Source of the DNA: Myotis daubentonii
Taxonomy: Eukaryota; Chordata; Mammalia; Chiroptera; Vespertilionidae
Length of the DNA stretch: 64,000 nucleotides
Direction of reading: 5' to 3'
NCBI RefSeq assembly: GCF_963259705.1
Contig: NC_081844.1
Coordinates: forward strand, 109,616,965 to 109,680,964
The notes under the pieces were generated by a model. The model did not search any database. It was not told where the DNA came from and was given only the letters and a program-made list of their open reading frames with translations. A program made the position numbers and the translations under genes. Every line of letters begins with the position of its first letter. Within the stretch, counting starts at the first letter, position 1. Positions 62,301-64,000 of this stretch are shown piece by piece.

Positions 62301-64000
62301 ACGCAGCAGCTGCGGTGCAGACGGCGGCCCCGAGGCTGGAGCACAGGCAACGCGCTAGAGCCGAAGGCTGGGCGGCAGGAAGGAGGGAGCCGGGGGCGGA
62401 GAGAGAAGGCGTTCTGAGGACGCGTCCTACTGCCCTGGCCAGGGCCCGTGGGCCAGTGTGACCGGGACCAGAGGCCAGAGCCGCCGGTGGCCGGCCAGGG
62501 CTGGCCCAGGAGGGCAGGGACCTCGGTGCCTTCCATGTCTAGTTTAATGAACCCCGAGCAGATGTTCACATCGAAGGCAAGTGCCTCTTCTTTACGTTTC
62601 TGGGCTCCTGGGCTCGGCACAGGGTCCCTCAGCCATTAAGGATGTGAGCTTCAGAGACAGCCACAGATCCGTGACCGCCGCCTGGGCTCTCCTTCCGGCC
62701 AACGCCAGGGATGCTGGGGGGGGGGGGGGCGGGGAGGGGGCACCATGCCCAGCGCCCAGTACACCACCCCCAGCGCCGGCCTGCACCCACCTTCTCTCTC
62801 CCTGCCCTGCCCCTTCCTCCCCACCTTCTCCCACTGCGCTTCCTGTCCCGAACCCGTCTCCATTGTTTCCCCGAGTGAACGAAGCTGGATGCTCCCCACT
62901 GTGCCCGCAAAAGGGGCTTCTGGGAGACAGCCTCCCAGGAGATCTGACCATCAGCTCCGGCCGCAGGCTGAGGAGGGGGCCACGCCCGCCGTAACTTCCT
63001 GGTGAGGGCCTGCCAGCGCCCCCCGTGGTTTCTGTGCCTCCAGGTCAGCACCTTCGCCATGGCAGCGGGAGCCTCCTTCCGGCCCCTCCGAGGTGTGGCC
63101 CCCGCACGTGTCTGGCTCACTCGCCTGCCCCTGGACCTCTGCCCGCTTTCTCCGCTTCCCTGGAATCTCCCCCGTGCCCTCCCTTAATTCCAAAGGCACA
63201 GCAGTGACTGCAAAACCGTGCTCCTCGGGCGCCTGCACTCTTGCTTCCTGGCAATTGGCATTCGTTTGGCTAAACTCAAATTCTCATAATATTTTTCTAC
63301 TGGCTGGGCCTCCTTCTTTGACACTATTTCTCAAAAATATGTTTTTGTTGATTTCAAAGAGAGGAAGGGAGAGAGAGAGAGAAAAGCATCAATGATGAGA
63401 GAGAATGATAGGTCAGCTGCTTCCCGCACACCCACACTGGGGATGGAGCCTGCAACCCGGGCCTGTGCCCTGACCGGGAATCGAACCGTGACCTCCTGGT
63501 TCATAGGTCGATGCTCCACCGCTGAGCCACATTGGCTGGTGACACTATTCTTAATTTTAACATCGCACTTCCTCTCTCTCTCACAAGGCCTGCAATTCCT
63601 TCTGTGGGGTTCCCTTTCCCGGGAGGGCGGGGCCCCAGTCCAGCTCCCTGAGAGGATTCACCCCCCAACCCCCACAGAAGAGAGGGGGGTCATGGTCAGA
63701 AGACGCTGGGAAACAGGCCGCAGCGGGTCACCCGCCACTTACCCCACCGTCCAGCAGGACACTGGCCCCCTCAAAGGCGGGTGCCCGCCGAGCGTCAGGA
63801 CTCCAGGGGGAAGGAGGGCCGGAGCCCTGCTCTCACTGACCTGGGGGCACGCCCGAGGAAATGGTGGACGAGGTGGCCAGGCCGGCGCCCACGGCGGTGA
63901 GGGCCGCCACGTCGATGGTGTAGGTGGTGAGCGAAGACAGGCCCTGGATCTTGTACTCGTGCGTCGTGCTGTTGAGCATGTCTGTGAGCCGAGAGTCGTT
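1092..64000 (-). CDS. SDK1: SDK1, Sidekick cell adhesion molecule 1 (3' half of gene, 25 exons, partial at 5' end)
   Basis: This is a single-pass membrane adhesion protein of the immunoglobulin superfamily. Known family role: homophilic adhesion that guides layer-specific synapse formation, with the C-terminal PDZ ligand binding MAGI scaffolds. Twenty-five exons join without a phase error into 1196 codons plus TGA. In fragment numbering (residue 1 is the codon at 64000-63998): end of FN3-4 at 1-53, FN3-5 to FN3-13 at about 54-984, transmembrane helix at about 996-1018, cytoplasmic tail at 1019-1196 ending GFSSFV. Human SDK1 is about 2213 residues with 6 Ig and 13 FN3 domains, so this is roughly the last 54 percent. 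The tail ([26 protein letters not shown]) fits SDK1 better than SDK2. Most codons end in G or C. One intron uses a GC donor. The Ig domains and promoter are outside the window. Confidence 0.96.
2231..2450 (+). mobile_element. Ves-type tRNA-derived SINE
   Basis: The element starts with a tRNA-like A-box region (ccggcgtggctcatgggtga), has the B-box-like ggctcgattcccggtcaggg, then the ggggcgtgcaggaggcgg module, a CT-rich tract and an A-rich tail. Short flanking direct repeats (aaggaagt at about 2215 and 2450) look like a target site duplication. The A box is degraded, with a long single-family divergence. Confidence 0.9.
4020..4200. promoter_or_regulatory. AT-richer island, candidate conserved noncoding element
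   Basis: The stretch around ctaattgggtgcgaggg and gtgaaaaccgtttctttggg contrasts with the very GC-rich flanks and matches no repeat I know. A homeodomain-type core (ctaattg) is present. No function is demonstrated. Confidence 0.25.
6234..6363 (-). CDS. SDK1: SDK1 window exon 24: cytoplasmic tail with SPPRPSP motif
   Basis: The exon encodes [20 protein letters not shown], then [20 protein letters not shown] and SECE (residues 1070-1113). The SPPRPSP..LHYSDED motif is shared by SDK1 and SDK2, which supports the upstream acceptor gcgcag at 6364-6365. A second AG 18 bases downstream would start the exon at 6345 and delete six residues in frame. The donor is GAG|GTCAGT and the exon ends in phase 0. 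Confidence 0.95.
6364..6710 (-). other. SDK1 intron between window exons 23 and 24
   Basis: This is a short 347-bp GT-AG intron with a C-rich stretch near 6410-6450. Nothing else was recognised. Confidence 0.9.
6711..6831 (-). CDS. SDK1: SDK1 window exon 23: cytoplasmic tail, first part
   Basis: The exon encodes [20 protein letters not shown], then [20 protein letters not shown] plus two bases (residues 1030-1069). The [16 protein letters not shown] block matches the SDK1 tail. No enzymatic domain is present. The acceptor is gacccgcag and the donor TCCAG|GTAGGG. Confidence 0.96.
7398..7690 (+). repeat. Purine-rich minisatellite, unit about 19 bp
   Basis: The unit is close to ggctggagggagggggtgg, with a related ggatggagggatggggtgg subtype towards the right end. 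The plus strand is almost free of pyrimidines, so it could form G-quadruplex or triplex structures. Open frames across it (Gly/Trp/Glu-rich plus, Pro/Ser-rich minus) are repeat artefacts. Confidence 0.9.
8225..8300. repeat. L2-like fragment with 19-bp tandem duplication
   Basis: The phrase cctactatgcgccaggca occurs twice in tandem and resembles the 3' end of ancient L2 elements (cctactatgtgccaggca). The call is by recognition only. Confidence 0.5.
8702..8839 (-). CDS. SDK1: SDK1 window exon 22: transmembrane exon
   Basis: The exon encodes [20 protein letters not shown], then the hydrophobic run [14 protein letters not shown] and the basic stop-transfer segment [12 protein letters not shown] plus one base (residues 984-1029). 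The aromatic belt FYEEWWF at the outer face is a hallmark of Sidekick proteins. The cysteine just inside the membrane could be palmitoylated, which is inference only. The acceptor is ctgcccgcag and the donor ACAG|GTGGGC. Confidence 0.97.
8840..9854 (-). other. SDK1 intron between window exons 21 and 22
   Basis: This is a 1.0-kb GT-AG intron. A C-run at about 9331-9347 is the only notable feature. Confidence 0.88.
9855..10019 (-). CDS. SDK1: SDK1 window exon 21: C-terminal half of FN3-13
   Basis: The exon encodes [20 protein letters not shown], then [20 protein letters not shown] and [10 protein letters not shown] plus one base (residues 929-983). This is the last extracellular domain before the membrane. 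[14 protein letters not shown] is the E-F core. The acceptor is gctcttgcag and the donor TCAG|GTAGGT. Confidence 0.97.
12033..12244 (-). mobile_element. hAT-type nonautonomous DNA transposon remnant
   Basis: The element starts cagcggttctcaccctgtgg and ends ggttgagaaccactg, so its ends are inverted repeats. It is flanked by ctctaaag (12025-12032) and gtctaaag (12245-12252), an 8-bp target duplication with one mismatch, as hAT elements make. The interior is related to the copy at 12974-13279 in the opposite orientation but shorter. No transposase is present. Confidence 0.85.
12480..12640. other. AT-richer unique block
   Basis: This block includes gcaatccacttagggtgaaa and ccttaaattaactgaagaaa. 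It lies just after the first hAT remnant and matches no family I recognise. It could be an old repeat or a conserved element. Confidence 0.25.
12974..13279 (+). mobile_element. hAT-type nonautonomous DNA transposon remnant, fuller copy
   Basis: This AT-rich 306-bp element ends with gggtcgcgacccacaggttg and gagaaccgctg, the reverse complement of the start of the 12033 copy. The left end (cagcacaaccttcctgatg) is degraded. No clear target duplication was found. It is noncoding. Confidence 0.85.
13481..13733 (+). repeat. Minisatellite of 15-bp units arranged as 15/30-bp blocks
   Basis: Units gagtgggcggggccg and gagtgggggaggac(a/g) alternate. The ggggcgg cores resemble GC-box (Sp1) sites, giving many potential binding sites. 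Open frames here are repeat artefacts. Confidence 0.9.
14745..14820. repeat. Polypyrimidine tract (CTTCC/CTTCTC)n
   Basis: This is an almost uninterrupted C/T run of about 75 bases on the plus strand (A/G in the SDK1 transcript). It is simple sequence. Confidence 0.85.
15323..15350. repeat. TG dinucleotide microsatellite
   Basis: Fourteen TG units lie directly in the intron, without interruption. Confidence 0.95.
15494..16005. repeat. 15-bp minisatellite, about 33 copies
   Basis: The core unit is cagccggacctgaca, intermixed with cagccgcccctcaca and a 14-16 bp form cagccgacctgaca. Runs of the subtypes recur in blocks, indicating segmental duplication inside the array. The array ends about 200 bp upstream (plus coordinates) of exon 16206-16331, beyond that exon's donor. 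Confidence 0.93.
16206..16331 (-). CDS. SDK1: SDK1 window exon 20: N-terminal half of FN3-13
   Basis: The exon encodes [20 protein letters not shown], then [20 protein letters not shown] plus S and one base (residues 887-928). The tandem WW in LTLWW differs from the LTLQW I remember for human SDK1. The acceptor is tatccacag and the donor TCAG|GTAAGG. Confidence 0.96.
16332..16803 (-). other. SDK1 intron between window exons 19 and 20
   Basis: This 472-bp intron has an AT-rich island at about 16565-16665 (ttttctctcaatttttccag, attcaaggctttaacgg), in strong contrast to its GC-rich remainder. No repeat family was recognised. Confidence 0.85.
16804..16965 (-). CDS. SDK1: SDK1 window exon 19: C-terminal half of FN3-12
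   Basis: The exon encodes [20 protein letters not shown], then [20 protein letters not shown] and [15 protein letters not shown] (residues 833-886 plus one base). [12 protein letters not shown] is the core E-F motif and N-V-T a sequon. The acceptor is gcgctccag and the donor GCGG|GTGAGT. Confidence 0.97.
16966..17913 (-). other. SDK1 intron between window exons 18 and 19
   Basis: This 0.95-kb intron contains an AT-richer unique block at 17425-17660 (gaaaacgatgcatttgacaa) that may be a conserved noncoding element, and C-runs at about 17740-17763 (G-runs in the transcript). Confidence 0.85.
17914..18051 (-). CDS. SDK1: SDK1 window exon 18: N-terminal half of FN3-12
   Basis: The exon encodes [20 protein letters not shown], then [20 protein letters not shown] and LAPVQ plus one base (residues 788-832). 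W and NGIL.GYRVVY are the FN3 B-C and C-strand landmarks, and N-V-S is a sequon. The acceptor is cgtcccag and the donor CAAG|GTGCGG. Confidence 0.97.
18052..19187 (-). other. SDK1 intron between window exons 17 and 18
   Basis: A tandem duplication of about 101 bp lies at 18065-18310 (both copies begin gcgccacgggtcagacgtgc), followed by 27-30 bp sub-repeats (gcggagccccgggggac). G-runs occur at 18839-18850 and about 18926-18937. Nothing else was recognised. Confidence 0.85.
18065..18310. repeat. Tandem duplication (about 101 bp) with internal short repeats
   Basis: The first copy starts at 18067 and the second at 18168. The second copy breaks into repeats of gcggagccccgggggac with ggaccgactgtcc linkers. 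Confidence 0.8.
19188..19374 (-). CDS. SDK1: SDK1 window exon 17: C-terminal half of FN3-11
   Basis: The exon starts in phase 0 with [20 protein letters not shown], followed by [20 protein letters not shown] and the F-G turn [19 protein letters not shown] (residues 725-786 plus one base). N-D-T and N-L-T are sequons. The acceptor is ctctctgcag and the donor GCGG|GTAGGA. Confidence 0.97.
20146..20260 (+). mobile_element. MER5A-like hAT fragment
   Basis: The sequence begins cagtggttctcagagtgggg and includes gaggatgcaaattctcggcc, close to remembered MER5A sequence. The right end is lost. Confidence 0.7.
20344..20378. repeat. TG dinucleotide microsatellite
   Basis: About 17 uninterrupted TG units, followed by a G-rich stretch. 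Confidence 0.95.
20622..20737 (-). CDS. SDK1: SDK1 window exon 16: N-terminal half of FN3-11, with GC donor
   Basis: The exon encodes [20 protein letters not shown], then [18 protein letters not shown] (residues 686-724). It ends in phase 0 at GGCTACAAG, directly before IYYW of the next exon, which fixes the splice junction. The intron starts GCAAGC, a GC rather than GT donor in the strong AAG|GCAAG context typical of GC-AG introns. The acceptor is a C-rich ccccccag. Confidence 0.95.
21115..21880 (+). mobile_element. LTR-like element with internal acagaacct repeats
   Basis: This is an AT-rich block with an aataaa at 21254-21259. A run of 11-14 bp units built on acagaacctagac and ggagaacctggct follows at about 21434-21780. 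The right end has the style of an endogenous retrovirus U5 region (ctgtctccgtgtcattcctt). No coding part is present, so if correct it is a solo LTR. Ends and target duplication were not resolved. Confidence 0.45.
22320..22660. promoter_or_regulatory. AT-richer island, candidate conserved enhancer
   Basis: About 340 bp with few repeats and clustered homeodomain-type cores: taattaa at 22347-22353, cattaata near 22553, caattaaa near 22635, and tcaatcaaaac near 22521 (PBX/HOX-like). It still contains CpGs. Flanks are GC-rich, and no mobile element family is recognised. Function is inferred only. Confidence 0.35.
25011..25112 (-). CDS. SDK1: SDK1 window exon 15: end of FN3-10
   Basis: The exon encodes [20 protein letters not shown], then [14 protein letters not shown] (residues 652-685 plus one base). 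[14 protein letters not shown] is the E-F core and VEVFVGEA the G strand and linker. The acceptor is cccctgcag and the donor GCCG|GTAAGC. Confidence 0.96.
25113..26214 (-). other. SDK1 intron between window exons 14 and 15
   Basis: This 1.1-kb intron has a C-run at about 25831-25859 (a long G-run in the transcript). Nothing else was recognised. Confidence 0.87.
26215..26274 (-). CDS. SDK1: SDK1 window exon 14: 60-bp exon in FN3-10
   Basis: This is the smallest exon in the window. It encodes [19 protein letters not shown] plus one base (residues 632-651), supplying the E-strand loop of FN3-10 with an N-S-S sequon. Both neighbouring introns are in phase 1, so skipping it would remove exactly 20 residues and keep the frame. 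The acceptor is cctcacag and the donor ACGC|GTGAGT. Confidence 0.93.
26275..27978 (-). other. SDK1 intron between window exons 13 and 14
   Basis: This 1.7-kb intron is dominated by a C-rich minisatellite at 27340-27905, beginning within about 75 bp of the donor of exon 13. A further C/T-rich tract lies at 27095-27160. Confidence 0.87.
27340..27905 (-). repeat. C-rich minisatellite, about 21-bp units (42-bp dimer)
   Basis: Units ggacctcccaccacgcccc and atgggcctccccccacgcc alternate at about 20 and 22 bp, giving roughly 27 monomers. In the SDK1 sense strand it is G-rich (gggggaggcccataggggcg). The long Pro/Thr/His-rich plus-strand frames (261-388 residues) are produced by this periodicity and are not taken as genes. 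Confidence 0.93.
27979..28114 (-). CDS. SDK1: SDK1 window exon 13: second part of FN3-10
   Basis: The exon starts in phase 0 with [20 protein letters not shown] and continues through an Ala/Pro-rich loop ([14 protein letters not shown]) to FRSELT plus one base (residues 587-631). [13 protein letters not shown] is the conserved C-C' segment. The loop is richer in Ala and Pro than the human sequence as I remember it, as expected under strong GC bias. The acceptor is tccttgcag and the donor ACAG|GTGAGC. A G-rich array in the RNA sense starts about 70 bp past the donor. Confidence 0.95.
30655..30870. promoter_or_regulatory. AT-richer unique block, candidate conserved element
   Basis: The block contains gcgattttaaaccggtgact, ggctatagttaaacgcgcg and ctcctaatttccgtggtgtg, with CpGs retained and no repeat family recognised. 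This is a weak call. Confidence 0.25.
31692..31774 (+). repeat. 15-bp minisatellite, about 5-6 copies
   Basis: The unit is ggtgagcgcgtggag, with a ggagagtgcgtggag variant. It ends about 38 bp from exon 12's donor. Confidence 0.9.
31812..31882 (-). CDS. SDK1: SDK1 window exon 12: first strands of FN3-10
   Basis: This short 71-bp exon encodes [20 protein letters not shown] and VQWQ (residues 563-586). The proline-rich A strand and the B-C tryptophan are visible. It is the first of four exons sharing FN3-10. The acceptor is gatttcag, the donor CAG|GTGAGC, and it ends in phase 0. Confidence 0.95.
31883..33912 (-). other. SDK1 intron between window exons 11 and 12
   Basis: This 2.0-kb intron has a short tandem duplication (cctgctgcctgtccatctca, twice, 32729-32790) and an AT-richer candidate element at 33595-33735. 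Confidence 0.85.
33595..33735. promoter_or_regulatory. AT-richer island with octamer-like and homeodomain motifs
   Basis: The island contains tttttaatga (to 33660), catcaattatgcattcctgg (from 33664) and atgctaat (33685-33692), the latter an octamer variant as bound by POU factors. It is repeat-free and sits only about 180 bp from exon 11. Candidate enhancer or conserved intronic element. Confidence 0.35.
33913..34016 (-). CDS. SDK1: SDK1 window exon 11: end of FN3-9
   Basis: The exon encodes [20 protein letters not shown], then the G strand [13 protein letters not shown] plus one base (residues 529-562). The [15 protein letters not shown] pattern is the FN3 E-F motif. The acceptor is ttctgctcag and the donor GATG|GTGAGT. 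Confidence 0.96.
34033..34195. repeat. About 47-bp tandem repeat, 3 copies
   Basis: Each copy contains gagctctgacccgtgaccct and a gtgacctt(c)c continuation, then c(c)cagcgccctg. The repeat lies immediately upstream (transcription sense) of the acceptor of exon 11. Confidence 0.85.
34795..34815 (+). repeat. (CAG)7 trinucleotide run
   Basis: Seven uninterrupted CAG units on the plus strand, read as CTG in the SDK1 transcript, within an intron. Confidence 0.95.
35972..36105 (+). repeat. 28-bp G-rich minisatellite, about 4-5 copies
   Basis: Units contain gcagggggctgggagggccg and ggcggggt. The right copies are degenerate. Confidence 0.9.
37770..37971 (-). CDS. SDK1: SDK1 window exon 10: most of FN3-9
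   Basis: The exon opens FN3-9 with [20 protein letters not shown], then [20 protein letters not shown] and [16 protein letters not shown] plus two bases (residues 461-527). LQW marks the B-C core and [10 protein letters not shown] the C strand. The acceptor is ggcttgcag and the donor GAAAG|GTACGC. Confidence 0.97.
37972..38886 (-). other. SDK1 intron between window exons 9 and 10
   Basis: This 0.9-kb intron has only a short duplication at about 38283-38316 (ccccacccccgggcgt, twice). Confidence 0.88.
38887..39081 (-). CDS. SDK1: SDK1 window exon 9: C-terminal part of FN3-8
   Basis: The exon encodes [20 protein letters not shown], then [40 protein letters not shown] and TEKR plus one base (residues 396-460). 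The stretch [13 protein letters not shown] is the E-F core and GWGEP the F-G turn. The acceptor is cgcccacag and the donor AGAG|GTGAGA. Confidence 0.97.
41885..42080. promoter_or_regulatory. Candidate element with perfect POU octamer
   Basis: A perfect ATGCAAAT lies at 41987-41994, preceded by cccagtaaatgttc and followed by ggcggttaatctccgtggga and cacgtttgatctagatcaca. Part may derive from an old L2/MIR tail (cagtaaatgtt). Evidence for function is only the motif and the local composition. Confidence 0.3.
42916..42991. repeat. 20-bp minisatellite, 4 copies
   Basis: Units tgaccgcccccgtcaccctg and tgaccgcccctgccaccctg alternate, forming a 40-bp dimer present twice. Confidence 0.92.
43739..43837 (-). 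CDS. SDK1: SDK1 window exon 8: N-terminal third of FN3-8
   Basis: The exon encodes [20 protein letters not shown] and [13 protein letters not shown] (residues 363-395 plus one base). The donor TGG|GTAAGG is followed by an extremely G-rich intron start. The acceptor region has two AGs six bases apart (ctccag|CCCCAG|GC), both giving a joinable phase. I chose the upstream one, which gives A-P-G-P-P after splicing. The downstream one would start at 43831 and drop two residues. Confidence 0.93.
44439..45144 (+). repeat. Minisatellite of two unit types, 36 and 34 bp, 20 copies
   Basis: All units share (g/a)(g/a)tgca(c/t)(g/a)cagtaggtcctgctgtggc. They end either in ctgctgcac (36 bp, type A, 13 copies) or catgcac (34 bp, type B, 7 copies). 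Reading left to right I count A A B A B A A B A B A A B A A A B A B A, which sums exactly to 706 bp. Frames stay open on both strands for hundreds of bases. There are no unique spacers, so it is not a CRISPR array. Confidence 0.95.
45878..46083 (+). mobile_element. Ves-type tRNA-derived SINE
   Basis: This is a well-preserved copy: A box gtagctcagtggctgagcg, cctatgaaccaggaggtca, B box ggttcaattcccggtcaggg, gtggggcgtgcaggaggcag, CT tract, and an A/T-rich tail with aaatatatatatt. Confidence 0.93.
46805..46994 (-). CDS. SDK1: SDK1 window exon 7: C-terminal half of FN3-7
   Basis: The exon starts in phase 0 with [20 protein letters not shown], followed by N-H-T (a sequon), [20 protein letters not shown] and the linker LERTKDD (residues 300-362 plus one base). 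The Y-E-L-Q-V core strand is clear. The acceptor is cgcttcag and the donor ACG|GTACGT. Confidence 0.96.
46995..47934 (-). other. SDK1 intron between window exons 6 and 7
   Basis: This is a 0.94-kb GT-AG intron of unique GC-rich sequence. No feature was recognised. Confidence 0.88.
47935..48050 (-). CDS. SDK1: SDK1 window exon 6: N-terminal half of FN3-7
   Basis: The exon encodes [20 protein letters not shown], then [19 protein letters not shown] (residues 261-299). The W of the B-C region and the NG.ILGYK turn before the C' strand are standard FN3 landmarks. N-V-S is a sequon. The acceptor is cttcacag, the donor AAG|GTATGT, and it ends in phase 0. Confidence 0.96.
48653..48935 (+). repeat. 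15-bp minisatellite with 84-bp higher-order repeat
   Basis: The monomer is close to ggttctgctagagca. A block running from ggttctgctagaccaggccg (48660) to the next copy at 48744 is repeated nearly exactly, giving an 84-bp higher-order unit. The right third is degenerate. Confidence 0.92.
49885..50090. repeat. 17-bp minisatellite, about 12 copies
   Basis: The unit is cgggcacccgtctcctg, with tgtgggcac, ctggcac and cgcccttctc variants. Confidence 0.92.
51990..52235 (+). repeat. About 36-bp minisatellite, 6-7 copies
   Basis: The unit contains cagtgagggtggcggtcagc and tctactctgggggg. The array ends roughly 30 bp from the donor of exon 5. Confidence 0.92.
52269..52506 (-). CDS. SDK1: SDK1 window exon 5: remainder of FN3-6
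   Basis: At 238 bp this is the second longest coding exon in the window. It encodes [20 protein letters not shown], the charged stretch [20 protein letters not shown], and the F-G region [18 protein letters not shown], ending ES plus one base (residues 182-260). The YEVQVQAFN motif is the FN3 F strand. The acceptor is gtcccccag and the donor TCAG|GTGAGG. A 36-bp minisatellite lies about 30 bp downstream of the donor in transcription order. Confidence 0.97.
52507..52987 (-). other. SDK1 intron between window exons 4 and 5
   Basis: This is a short 481-bp GT-AG intron. Nothing was recognised. Confidence 0.9.
52988..53138 (-). CDS. SDK1: SDK1 window exon 4: end of FN3-5 and start of FN3-6
   Basis: The exon completes FN3-5 ([19 protein letters not shown]) and, after the linker [14 protein letters not shown], opens FN3-6 up to SLRLRWV (residues 131-181). 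Unlike most exon borders here, the domain boundary lies inside the exon. The acceptor is gcccccag, the donor GTG|GTGAGT, and it ends in phase 0. Confidence 0.96.
53301..53598 (+). mobile_element. Bat tRNA-derived SINE (distinct subfamily) with extra 3' tail
   Basis: The head is closer to a tRNA than in the other copies: gtttggctcagtgggtagag, B box ccgggttcgattctggtcaa, then catatacctcggttgtaggc. The usual SINE end is near aatatcctcgggg (53518-53530). About 65 further bases, ending in ataataaaaatatttt, follow before a right-hand flanking repeat (53601-53616) that matches 14 of 16 bases with 53285-53300. Confidence 0.88.
54063..54276 (-). mobile_element. Ves-type SINE, minus orientation
   Basis: On the minus strand it reads gccggtgtggcgcagtgggt, then the B-box region and CT tract to an A-rich end. 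It is flanked by ctctaatggcagcttct (54046-54062) and ctctaactgcagcttct (54277-54293), a 17-bp target duplication with two mismatches. Confidence 0.92.
54300..54750. promoter_or_regulatory. CpG-containing, repeat-free block, candidate conserved element
   Basis: The densest part is 54598-54700: cgataacgggaaattgcatc, cttacgggaagttataacct, and a perfect 12-bp palindrome ccttcgcgaagg at 54677-54688. No repeat family was recognised. The spread of CpGs in otherwise moderate-GC sequence is unlike the surrounding SINEs. Confidence 0.35.
54841..55060 (+). mobile_element. Ves-type tRNA-derived SINE
   Basis: The element runs from gcctggccggtgtggctcag through cctatgaaccaggaggtca, ggggcgtgcaggaggcag, a CT tract and an A-rich tail. 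Likely target duplication: aaagaaaagcagc on the left and aatgaaaagtagc on the right. Confidence 0.93.
55297..55406 (-). CDS. SDK1: SDK1 window exon 3: middle of FN3-5
   Basis: The exon starts in phase 0 with [20 protein letters not shown] and ends in [12 protein letters not shown] plus two bases (residues 95-130). The acidic loop DEEEW...EEEN and the core motif LTPYTHYR are recognisable SDK1 sequence. N-L-T is a sequon. The acceptor is ctccacag and the donor TACAG|GTGAGA. Confidence 0.97.
56985..57325. promoter_or_regulatory. Candidate conserved element with TAATTA and TATA-like motif
   Basis: The block includes ggtcaaaggtgactaattaa (taatta at 57270-57275), catttctccctttcagagca, and tataaaag at 57304-57311. 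It is repeat-free. Neither enhancer nor promoter activity can be shown from sequence alone. Confidence 0.3.
57958..58247. repeat. TG/CATG-rich low-complexity tract
   Basis: Alternating purine-pyrimidine sequence made of tgtgtg, catgtg and gcatg units. It could adopt Z-DNA. The Cys/Val and His/Thr-rich frames across it are artefacts. Confidence 0.9.
58720..58782. other. Near-perfect 23-bp hairpin
   Basis: The left arm is 58720-58742 (gtctggacccgcggtcgccc then acc) and the right arm 58760-58782; they pair with one mismatch around a 17-base loop (58743-58759). The motif ggttggcgaccgcggg resembles ends of hAT-like elements (ggtcgccaacc), so this is probably a minimal foldback transposon remnant. 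The size also suits a miRNA-like precursor. Confidence 0.8.
59930..60170. promoter_or_regulatory. Strongly AT-rich island with SOX, homeodomain and octamer-like motifs
   Basis: A SOX-like cattgtt (59957-59963) abuts a perfect palindrome agcggtaccgct (59964-59975). Then come taatta (60018-60023) overlapping atgctaat (60023-60030) and many A/T runs. No repeat family was recognised. It is the most AT-rich unique block in the window. Confidence 0.4.
60910..60934. repeat. (CATT)n microsatellite
   Basis: About six tetranucleotide units (cattcattcatt...). Confidence 0.95.
61296..61417 (-). CDS. SDK1: SDK1 window exon 2: N-terminal part of FN3-5
   Basis: The exon encodes [20 protein letters not shown] and the following B and C strands to SRWLVEGQ (residues 54-94). 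The proline-rich start and the tryptophan of the C strand mark the beginning of an FN3 domain. N-I-S is a sequon. The acceptor is a pyrimidine-rich tctctccag, the donor is CAG|GTGCGC, and the exon ends in phase 0. Confidence 0.96.
61549..61766 (+). mobile_element. Ves-type tRNA-derived SINE
   Basis: The element has ctggctgcgtggctcagtgg, cctatgaaccaggaggtca, gttcgattcccggtcagggc, ggggcgtgcaggaggcag, a long CT tract and an A-rich tail. Confidence 0.93.
63332..63540 (-). mobile_element. Ves-type SINE, minus orientation
   Basis: On the minus strand: ccaatgtggctcagcggtgg, cctatgaaccaggaggtca, and gattcccggtcagggcacag. It is flanked by gacactatttct (63320-63331) and gacactattctt (63541-63552), a target duplication with minor drift. 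Confidence 0.93.
63841..64000 (-). CDS. SDK1: SDK1 window exon 1 (partial): C-terminal half of FN3-4
   Basis: The exon is open to the window edge and reads [20 protein letters not shown] onward (residues 1-53 plus one base). It shows the FN3 E-F pattern L..LTTY.I.V.A, in which the tyrosine packs into the domain core. Two N-glycosylation sequons are present, N-D-S at 1-3 and N-S-T at 10-12. It ends in the linker SSGVPP. The donor is CCAG|GTCAGT, and the last base joins the next exon to make Glu. The exon probably continues past the right edge, so its true 5' end is unknown. Confidence 0.95.

Larger units (their letters stand above)
61418..63840 (-). other. SDK1 intron between window exons 1 and 2
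   Basis: This 2.4-kb intron holds two Ves SINEs (61549-61766 plus strand, 63332-63540 minus strand) and a G-run at about 62715-62740. Otherwise it is unremarkable. Confidence 0.87.

Noticed and set aside
1..64000. SDK2 as the gene identity
   Set aside because: The tail and transmembrane exon ([23 protein letters not shown]) fit SDK1; remembered SDK2 has a longer Ser/Thr/Pro tail and APIAGFSSFV.

Overview
The window is vertebrate nuclear DNA, most likely from a vespertilionid (evening) bat. It is very GC-rich, full of short tandem repeats, and carries seven tRNA-derived SINEs of the bat Ves type, with 'cctatgaaccaggaggtca' and 'ggggcgtgcaggaggcag' modules. It also holds hAT-type DNA transposon remnants. 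The bat assignment rests on recognising these repeats and was not tested by a search.

Only one protein gene is visible: the 3' half of SDK1 (Sidekick cell adhesion molecule 1), transcribed from the minus strand, right to left. I could place 25 exons. Every exon junction agrees in reading phase, and together they give 3591 nt: 1196 codons plus a stop, all in one frame. The first exon (63841-64000) is cut by the window edge. The encoded fragment holds the end of fibronectin type III (FN3) domain 4, complete FN3 domains 5-13, one transmembrane helix, and a cytoplasmic tail of about 178 residues ending in the PDZ ligand GFSSFV. The N-terminal Ig domains, which mediate homophilic adhesion, lie beyond the right edge. 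The choice of SDK1 over SDK2 rests on remembered tail sequences: SDK1 has ...[13 protein letters not shown]2 has ...APIAGFSSFV.

Layout, right to left (5' to 3' of the gene): FN3-4/5 at 64.0-55.3 kb; FN3-6 at 53.1-52.3 kb; FN3-7 at 48.0-46.8 kb; FN3-8 at 43.8-38.9 kb; FN3-9 at 38.0-33.9 kb; FN3-10 spread over four exons at 31.9-25.0 kb; FN3-11 at 20.7-19.2 kb; FN3-12 at 18.1-16.8 kb; FN3-13 at 16.3-9.9 kb; transmembrane exon at 8.7 kb; tail exons at 6.8, 6.3 and 1.3 kb. Then come the 3'UTR, a candidate poly(A) signal at 422-427, and a 39-bp minisatellite at the left edge.

The rest is intron. It holds more than ten minisatellites (notably 1-371, 7398-7690, 13481-13733, 15494-16005, 27340-27905, 44439-45144, 48653-48935, 49885-50090 and 51990-52235), the SINEs, hAT remnants, one LTR-like block (about 21115-21880), and several AT-richer islands that stand out from the GC-rich background and may be conserved regulatory elements. 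The long open frames inside the minisatellites are by-products of repeat periodicity, not genes. I found no undescribed gene system. The most unusual features are a GC-AG intron, very G-rich intron starts next to two 5' splice sites, a two-unit (36/34 bp) minisatellite, a near-perfect 23-bp hairpin, and a cluster of candidate enhancers with octamer and homeodomain motifs.
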